Positions 59,716 through 64,000 of a DNA stretch of 64,000 nt are shown one piece after another (the first letter of the stretch is position 1; every line of letters begins with the position of its first letter). The position numbers and the translations under genes were made by a program. This DNA is from Candidatus Onthomonas avicola (GTDB lineage: Bacteria > Bacillota > Clostridia > Oscillospirales > Oscillospiraceae): the NCBI GenBank assembly GCA_018710845.1, contig DVJB01000071.1, forward strand, positions 1-64,000. The letters run 5' to 3'. The notes below the pieces were generated by a model. The model ran no database searches. It was not told where the DNA came from and was given only the letters and a program-made list of their open reading frames with translations.

Positions 59716-62193
59716 TTACAGATACCGCCCCGTCTTGCTCTCCGGGACGCGGCGGATCTCCTCCGGCGTGCCGGCGGCGACGACGCGGCCGCCCTCCACG
59801 CCGCCGCCTGGGCCCATGTCGATGAGGTAGTCGGCGTTCCGAATCACGTCCAGGTCGTGCTCGATCACAATCACCGTCGCGCCGTGGTCAATGAGGGTCT
59901 GAAAGACGCCGAGCAGCGTCCGCACGTCCAGCGGATGCAGGCCGATGGTGGGCTCGTCAAAGACGAAGACGGCGTCCGACTGTGTCTTGCCCATCTCACT
60001 GGCGAGCTTGAGGCGCTGCGCCTCGCCGCCGGAGAGGCTGGGCGTCTGCTCCCCCAGCGTCAGATACCCCAGGCCGAGGTCCTCGAGCACCTGCAGGCGC
60101 TGGCGCACCACCTTCAGGTCGCGGCAGGCCTCCAGCGCTGTGTGGACATCCATCGCCATCAGCTCCGGGAGGGTGTAGGATGTCCCGCGCTTGGTCCCGT
60201 AGCGGACCCGGCCGGCGTCCTTCCCGTAGCGCGCGCCGCGGCAGTCGGGGCAGGGGATGTCCACGTCGGGCAAGAACTGCACGTCCAGGCTGATGGAACC
60301 CGTCCCGTCGCAGACGGGACAGCGGAGCTTCCCCGTGTTGTAGGAGAAGTCTCCCGCCTTGTAGCCGAGCGCCTTGGCCTCCGGCGTCCGGGCAAAGATC
60401 TTGCGCAGCTCGTCGTGGACGTTGGCGTAGGTGGCGACGGTGGAGCGCACGTTGATCCCGATGGGTGTCGCGTCGATCAGCTTGACCTGGCCGATTCCCT
60501 CTGCCTCCACCGCGCGCACGTGTGCGGGCAGCTTCTCCCCGGCGACGGCAGAGCGCAGGGCGGGGACCAGGCTCTCCAGGATGAGTGTCGTCTTGCCCGA
60601 TCCGGAGACGCCGGTGACCACGGTCAGCCGTCCTCTGGGAATCTCCACCTCCAGTGGGCGGACCGTGTGGATGGCTCCAGTGGCGAGGCGGACCCGGCCG
60701 AGGGCAAACAGCTCCTCCTGCGCGGCCCGCTCCCGGATGGGCGTGGCGGCCGCGCCGGAGAGGAAGGGGCCGATCTGAGAGCGCGGGTCCTGCCCGAGGG
60801 CGGAGACGGTCCCCTGGGCGATCACCTGCCCGCCAGCCGCGCCGGCGCCCGGCCCCATCTCAATGAGATAGTCCGACGCGGCGAGAATCTGCGTGTCGTG
60901 GTCCACCAGGACGATGGAGTTGCCGTCCGCGATCAGGTCATGCATCACCCCGGTCAGGCCGGCGATGTTAGACGGGTGCAGGCCGATGGACGGCTCGTCA
61001 AGCACGTAGAGCACGCCGGTCGTCCGGTTGCGCACCGCCCGCGCGAGCTGCATCCGCTGCCGCTCGCCGGTGGAGAGGGTGGAGGCGGCGCGGTCGAGCG
61101 CCAGATAGCCCAGCCCGAGGTCCATCAGCCGCCGCGCCACCGTCTGGAAGGACTCGCAGATGCTGTGTGCCATCGGCCGCATCTCCTCTGGAAGGCTCTC
61201 CGGCACCCCGTCGACCCATACGACAAGGTCGGAGAGCGTCATCCGGCAGGCCTCGTCCAGCGAGATGCCGCGCAGCTTGGGGGCGCGGGCCGCCTCAGAC
61301 AGGCGGGAGCCGCCGCAGTCGGGACAGACGTCCTGTTTGAGGAACTTCTCCACCCGCTTCATGCCCTTCTCGTCCTTGACCTTGGACAGGGCGTTCTCCA
61401 CCGTGTAGACCGCGTTGAAATAGGTGAAGTCCAGCTCGGCCAGCTCGTTGGTGTGCTTGGAGTGGTAGAGGATGTGCTTTTTCTCCGCCGGGCCGTGGTA
61501 GACGATCTCCTTTTCCCGGTCGGTCAAATCGCGAAACGGCACGTCGGTGCGCACGCCCATCGCGCGGCAGACGTCGGTCATCAGCGACCACATCAGCGAG
61601 TTCCAGGGGGCGACCGCCCCCTCGTCGATGGTGAGCGAGTCGTCCGGCACGAGGGTCGACTCGTCCACCGCGCGCACCACGCCGGTGCCGCCGCAGGTGC
61701 GGCAGGCCCCCTGGCTGTTGAAGGCCAGCTCCTCCGCCCCCGGGGCGTAAAAGGACGCCCCGCATTCCGGGCAGACCAGCGTCTGACCGGCGGCGACGGC
61801 GAGCGACGGAGGCAGATAGTGGCCGTTCGGGCAGCGGTGGTTCCCGAGGCGGGAGTACATCAGCCGCAGACTGTTGAGCAGCTCCGTCCCGGTGCCGAAG
61901 GTGCTGCGGATGCCAGGCACGCCGGGGCGCTGGTGCAGCGCGAGGGCGGCGGGGACGTAGCGCACCTCGTCCACCTGGGCGCGGGCGGCCTGCGTCATCC
62001 GCCGCCGCGTGTAGGTGGACAGGGCCTCCAGGTACCGCCGCGACCCCTCGGCGTAGAGCACGCCCAAGGCGAGCGAGCTCTTCCCCGAGCCGGACACCCC
62101 GGCGATGCCGACAATGCGGCCAAGCGGCACGTCCACGTCCACATTTTTCAGGTTGTGGACCCTGGCACCGCGGATTTGGATTGCGTCGATCAT
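59716..62193 (-). CDS. UvrA-like ATPase, class II (UvrA2)
   Basis: An 825-aa protein with two ABC ATPase halves: Walker A GVSGSGKSSLALG (about residue 33) and GVSGSGKTTLILE (about 525), two signature regions (LSTGERQRMQLARAV and LSGGEAQRLKLASEM), and zinc-binding cysteine pairs (CPECGAS, CRTCGG, CPDCGG, CPVCDG). It is about 115 aa shorter than classical UvrA because the UvrB-binding region is reduced, the mark of class II enzymes. Roles range from nucleotide excision repair to resistance against DNA-binding drugs. It stands alone with its own promoter. Confidence 0.92.
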   Translation of the reverse strand: MIDAIQIRGARVHNLKNVDVDVPLGRIVGIAGVSGSGKSSLALGVLYAEGSRRYLEALSTYTRRRMTQAARAQVDEVRYVPAALALHQRPGVPGIRSTFGTGTELLNSLRLMYSRLGNHRCPNGHYLPPSLAVAAGQTLVCPECGASFYAPGAEELAFNSQGACRTCGGTGVVRAVDESTLVPDDSLTIDEGAVAPWNSLMWSLMTDVCRAMGVRTDVPFRDLTDREKEIVYHGPAEKKHILYHSKHTNELAELDFTYFNAVYTVENALSKVKDEKGMKRVEKFLKQDVCPDCGGSRLSEAARAPKLRGISLDEACRMTLSDLVVWVDGVPESLPEEMRPMAHSICESFQTVARRLMDLGLGYLALDRAASTLSTGERQRMQLARAVRNRTTGVLYVLDEPSIGLHPSNIAGLTGVMHDLIADGNSIVLVDHDTQILAASDYLIEMGPGAGAAGGQVIAQGTVSALGQDPRSQIGPFLSGAAATPIRERAAQEELFALGRVRLATGAIHTVRPLEVEIPRGRLTVVTGVSGSGKTTLILESLVPALRSAVAGEKLPAHVRAVEAEGIGQVKLIDATPIGINVRSTVATYANVHDELRKIFARTPEAKALGYKAGDFSYNTGKLRCPVCDGTGSISLDVQFLPDVDIPCPDCRGARYGKDAGRVRYGTKRGTSYTLPELMAMDVHTALEACRDLKVVRQRLQVLEDLGLGYLTLGEQTPSLSGGEAQRLKLASEMGKTQSDAVFVFDEPTIGLHPLDVRTLLGVFQTLIDHGATVIVIEHDLDVIRNADYLIDMGPGGGVEGGRVVAAGTPEEIRRVPESKTGRYL

Positions 62194-62225
62194 GTGGCTC
62201 CCCTCTCCCTCCGGTTTCTCTACCC

Positions 62226-62254
62226 AGTATAATGCCTCTCCCGGCGAGGGTCAA
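62226..62254 (-). promoter_or_regulatory. Promoter of uvrA2
   Basis: On the - strand: -35 TTGACC (62249-62254), 17-bp spacer, -10 TATACT (62226-62231). No SOS box is seen next to it. Confidence 0.8.
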
Positions 62255-62278
62255 TCGCTCTGGACAGACAGAAATGCC

Positions 62279-62311
62279 GGGCGCGCCCATTCCGGACCGG
62301 AGGGCGCGCCC
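62279..62311 (-). terminator. Hairpin after typA
   Basis: GGGCGCGCCC at 62279-62288 and again at 62302-62311; each is self-complementary, so the two copies form a 10-bp stem 8 bp beyond the typA stop. No T run follows, so terminator strength is uncertain. Confidence 0.5.
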
Positions 62312-62319
62312 AGCGAGTA

Positions 62320-64000
62320 TCACTTTTTATGGCCCTTGAGCGCCTTCATGCGCAGCTCGTGGTTCAGAATGCGCTTGCGCAGGCGCAGGCTGTGGGGGGT
62401 GACCTCCAGCAGCTCGTCGTCGGCCAGAAACTCCAGGCACTGCTCCAGGCTCATCTGGCGCGGCGGGATGAGGCGCAGCGCCTCGTCCGAGCCGGCGGCG
62501 CGCATGTTGGTGAGCTGCTTTTTCTTGCAGACGTTGACGGTGATGTCCTCCTGCTTGGGGGAGACGCCGACCACCATGCCCTCGTAGACCGGCGTGCCCG
62601 GCCCGATGAAGAGCGCGCCGCGCTCCTGGGCATTGAACAGGCCGTACGCGACCGCCTCGCCCGTCTCGTGGGCGACGAGAGAGCCGGTGTTGCGCCGCTG
62701 CAGCTCGCCGCGGTAGGGGGCGTAGGAGTCAAAGACGGAGGTCATGATGCCTTCTCCCTTGGTGGCGGTCAAAAACTCGTTCCGGTATCCGAACAGACCG
62801 CGCGAGGGGATGAGAAATTCAATCTTCATCCGCGCCCCCACCGGGGTCATGTCCACCAGGTCGCCCTTGCGGGTGCCCAGGGCCTCAATCACCGCGCCGA
62901 CGTAATCCGAGGGCACGTCGAGCACCAGCCGCTCCATCGGCTCGCACTTCTCGCCGTCGATCTCGCGGTAGAGCACGCGCGGGGGGGAGACCTGGAACTC
63001 ATAGCCCTCGCGGCGCATTGTCTCAATCAGGATGGACAGATGCATCTCGCCGCGGCCGGCGACGTTGAAGGAGTCGGTGGTGTTCTCCACCTCACTCACA
63101 CGCAGGGAGACGTCCTTGAGCGTCTCACGGAAGAGGCGGTCGCGCAGGTTGCGGCTGGTGACGTATTTGCCGTCCTTCCCGGCGAAGGGGGAATCGTTGA
63201 CGGAGAAGGTCATCTCCATCGTCGGGGCGGAAATCTTGACAAAGCTCAGCGGCTCCACCGCCTCGGGCGCACAGATGGTGTCCCCGATCGTGATACCGGC
63301 GATGCCGGACAGGGCGATGATGTTCCCCGCCTCCGCCGACTCGGCCGGGACACGGTTCAGGCCGTCAAACTCAAACAGGGCGGTCGCCTTCATTTTTTTG
63401 GAGACCTTGTCCGGCTCGTGGTAGTTGCACACGACGATCTCCTGGTTCTGGTGGATGACGCCGCGCTCAATCCGGCCGATCGCGATGCGGCCGACAAACT
63501 CGTTGTAGTCGATGGAGGAGACCAGCATCTGGAACGGGGCTTCCAGGTTCACTTCGGGAGCGGGAATATACTCGAGAATGGTCTCAAAAAGGGGCTTGAG
63601 GTCGGTCCCCGAGACTTCGGGGGAGTAGGAGGCGGTTCCGGCGCGCGCCGAGCAGAAGAGCATCGGGGAGTCAAGCTGCTCGTCTGTGGCGTCCAGGTCC
63701 ATCAGCAGCTCGAGCACCTCGTCGATCACCTCGTGCACGCGCTGGTCAGGGCGGTCAACCTTGTTGACCACGACGATGACGCGGTGTCCCAGCTCCAGCG
63801 CGCGGGAGAGGACGAAGCGGGTCTGCGGCATGGGACCCTCCGCGGCGTCCACCAGCAGGATGACGCCGTTGACCATCTTGAGCACCCGCTCCACCTCGCC
63901 GCCGAAGTCGGCGTGGCCCGGGGTGTCGACGATGTTGATCTTGGTGTCGCCATAGGTGACGGCGGTGTTCTTGGCGAGAATGGTGATGCCCCGCTCGCGC
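62320..64000 (-). CDS. typA: TypA/BipA ribosome-associated GTPase (5' end outside window)
   Basis: About 560 residues of the C-terminal side are visible; the frame is open through the right edge with [13 protein letters not shown], so the P-loop and start lie beyond. The G3 motif [14 protein letters not shown]4 NKVDRP, an EF-G-like domain III/V region, and the TypA-specific C-terminal domain ([20 protein letters not shown] covers about 20 residues; then [13 protein letters not shown]) are clear. TypA is a translational GTPase for 50S assembly under stress and cold. Confidence 0.95.
   Translation of the reverse strand, partial: RERGITILAKNTAVTYGDTKINIVDTPGHADFGGEVERVLKMVNGVILLVDAAEGPMPQTRFVLSRALELGHRVIVVVNKVDRPDQRVHEVIDEVLELLMDLDATDEQLDSPMLFCSARAGTASYSPEVSGTDLKPLFETILEYIPAPEVNLEAPFQMLVSSIDYNEFVGRIAIGRIERGVIHQNQEIVVCNYHEPDKVSKKMKATALFEFDGLNRVPAESAEAGNIIALSGIAGITIGDTICAPEAVEPLSFVKISAPTMEMTFSVNDSPFAGKDGKYVTSRNLRDRLFRETLKDVSLRVSEVENTTDSFNVAGRGEMHLSILIETMRREGYEFQVSPPRVLYREIDGEKCEPMERLVLDVPSDYVGAVIEALGTRKGDLVDMTPVGARMKIEFLIPSRGLFGYRNEFLTATKGEGIMTSVFDSYAPYRGELQRRNTGSLVAHETGEAVAYGLFNAQERGALFIGPGTPVYEGMVVGVSPKQEDITVNVCKKKQLTNMRAAGSDEALRLIPPRQMSLEQCLEFLADDELLEVTPHSLRLRKRILNHELRMKALKGHKK

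Noticed and set aside
59695..62232. An 845-codon open frame on the + strand, antisense to uvrA2
   Set aside because: The - strand UvrA reading has all ATPase and zinc motifs; the + frame is Gly/Arg/His-rich noise.

Overview
The window looks like the chromosome of a high-GC, strictly anaerobic Bacillota, most likely an Oscillospirales/Oscillospiraceae gut-type bacterium. Supporting signs are strong AGGAGG-type ribosome binding sites, sigma-A promoters with mostly 17-bp spacers, a Bacillota-type L27 with a cleavable N-terminal extension next to its protease Prp, rubrerythrin/rubredoxin oxygen defence, an obg-rpmA-prp-rplU block and a dprA-topA-trmFO block. This assignment is inferred from gene content and base composition only. 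No rRNA, tRNA, CRISPR array or complete insertion sequence was seen.

Layout. 1-5.1 kb (+): end of a surface-glycan type cluster (ATP-grasp ligase, CapK-like adenylate-forming enzyme, a two-gene EamA/SMR half-transporter pair, rfbA, rfbB). 5.1-14.5 kb: DUF554 protein, BI-1/YccA protein (-), shikimate genes aroE-aroD, an HD-domain/TtcA-like/thiI/cinA/PAP2 run, then a queT-type transporter with a structured leader. 14.5-20.1 kb (-): an unusual histidine kinase, a processive-type GT2, an XRE regulator (+), then obgE-rpmA-prp-rplU. 20.3-27.1 kb (+): prs, pth, mfd and an acidic lipoprotein. 27.2-29.6 kb (-): Zn-dependent PLC-like protein and UMF1-type MFS. 29.9-40.3 kb (+): DUF1538 membrane protein with a tandem P-II-like protein, SpoU methyltransferase, dprA, topA, trmFO, plsX, rnc and a CPCC protein. 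40.4-43.4 kb (-): P-type cation ATPase preceded by a yybP-ykoY (Mn2+) riboswitch. 43.5-46.9 kb (+): paired short chromate-type transporters, then greA-lysS.

46.9-54.8 kb is an accessory island bounded by two 73-bp direct repeats that differ at about 7 positions, each containing the same terminator hairpin. It holds (i) a putative RiPP operon: PqqD-type recognition protein, radical SAM/SPASM enzyme interrupted by a single frameshift, a 116-aa candidate precursor, an HPr-kinase-like protein and an S24/S26 peptidase; (ii) a leftward oxygen/redox pair: a rubredoxin-helical-rubredoxin protein and a ferredoxin-rubredoxin-rubrerythrin fusion; (iii) a rightward DUF6132-CcdA-TlpA thiol-redox operon. 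Units ii and iii are separated by back-to-back promoters sharing one 23-bp dyad.

54.8-64 kb: SPFH protein with a ribbon-helix-helix partner; a SOS-type (LexA-box) promoter driving a predicted DNA-repair radical SAM pair (-); a stand-alone LytTR regulator with a membrane partner; a class II UvrA (-); and the 3' part of typA/bipA (-), which runs off the window. The strongest candidate for an undescribed system is the RiPP operon at 47550-50690.
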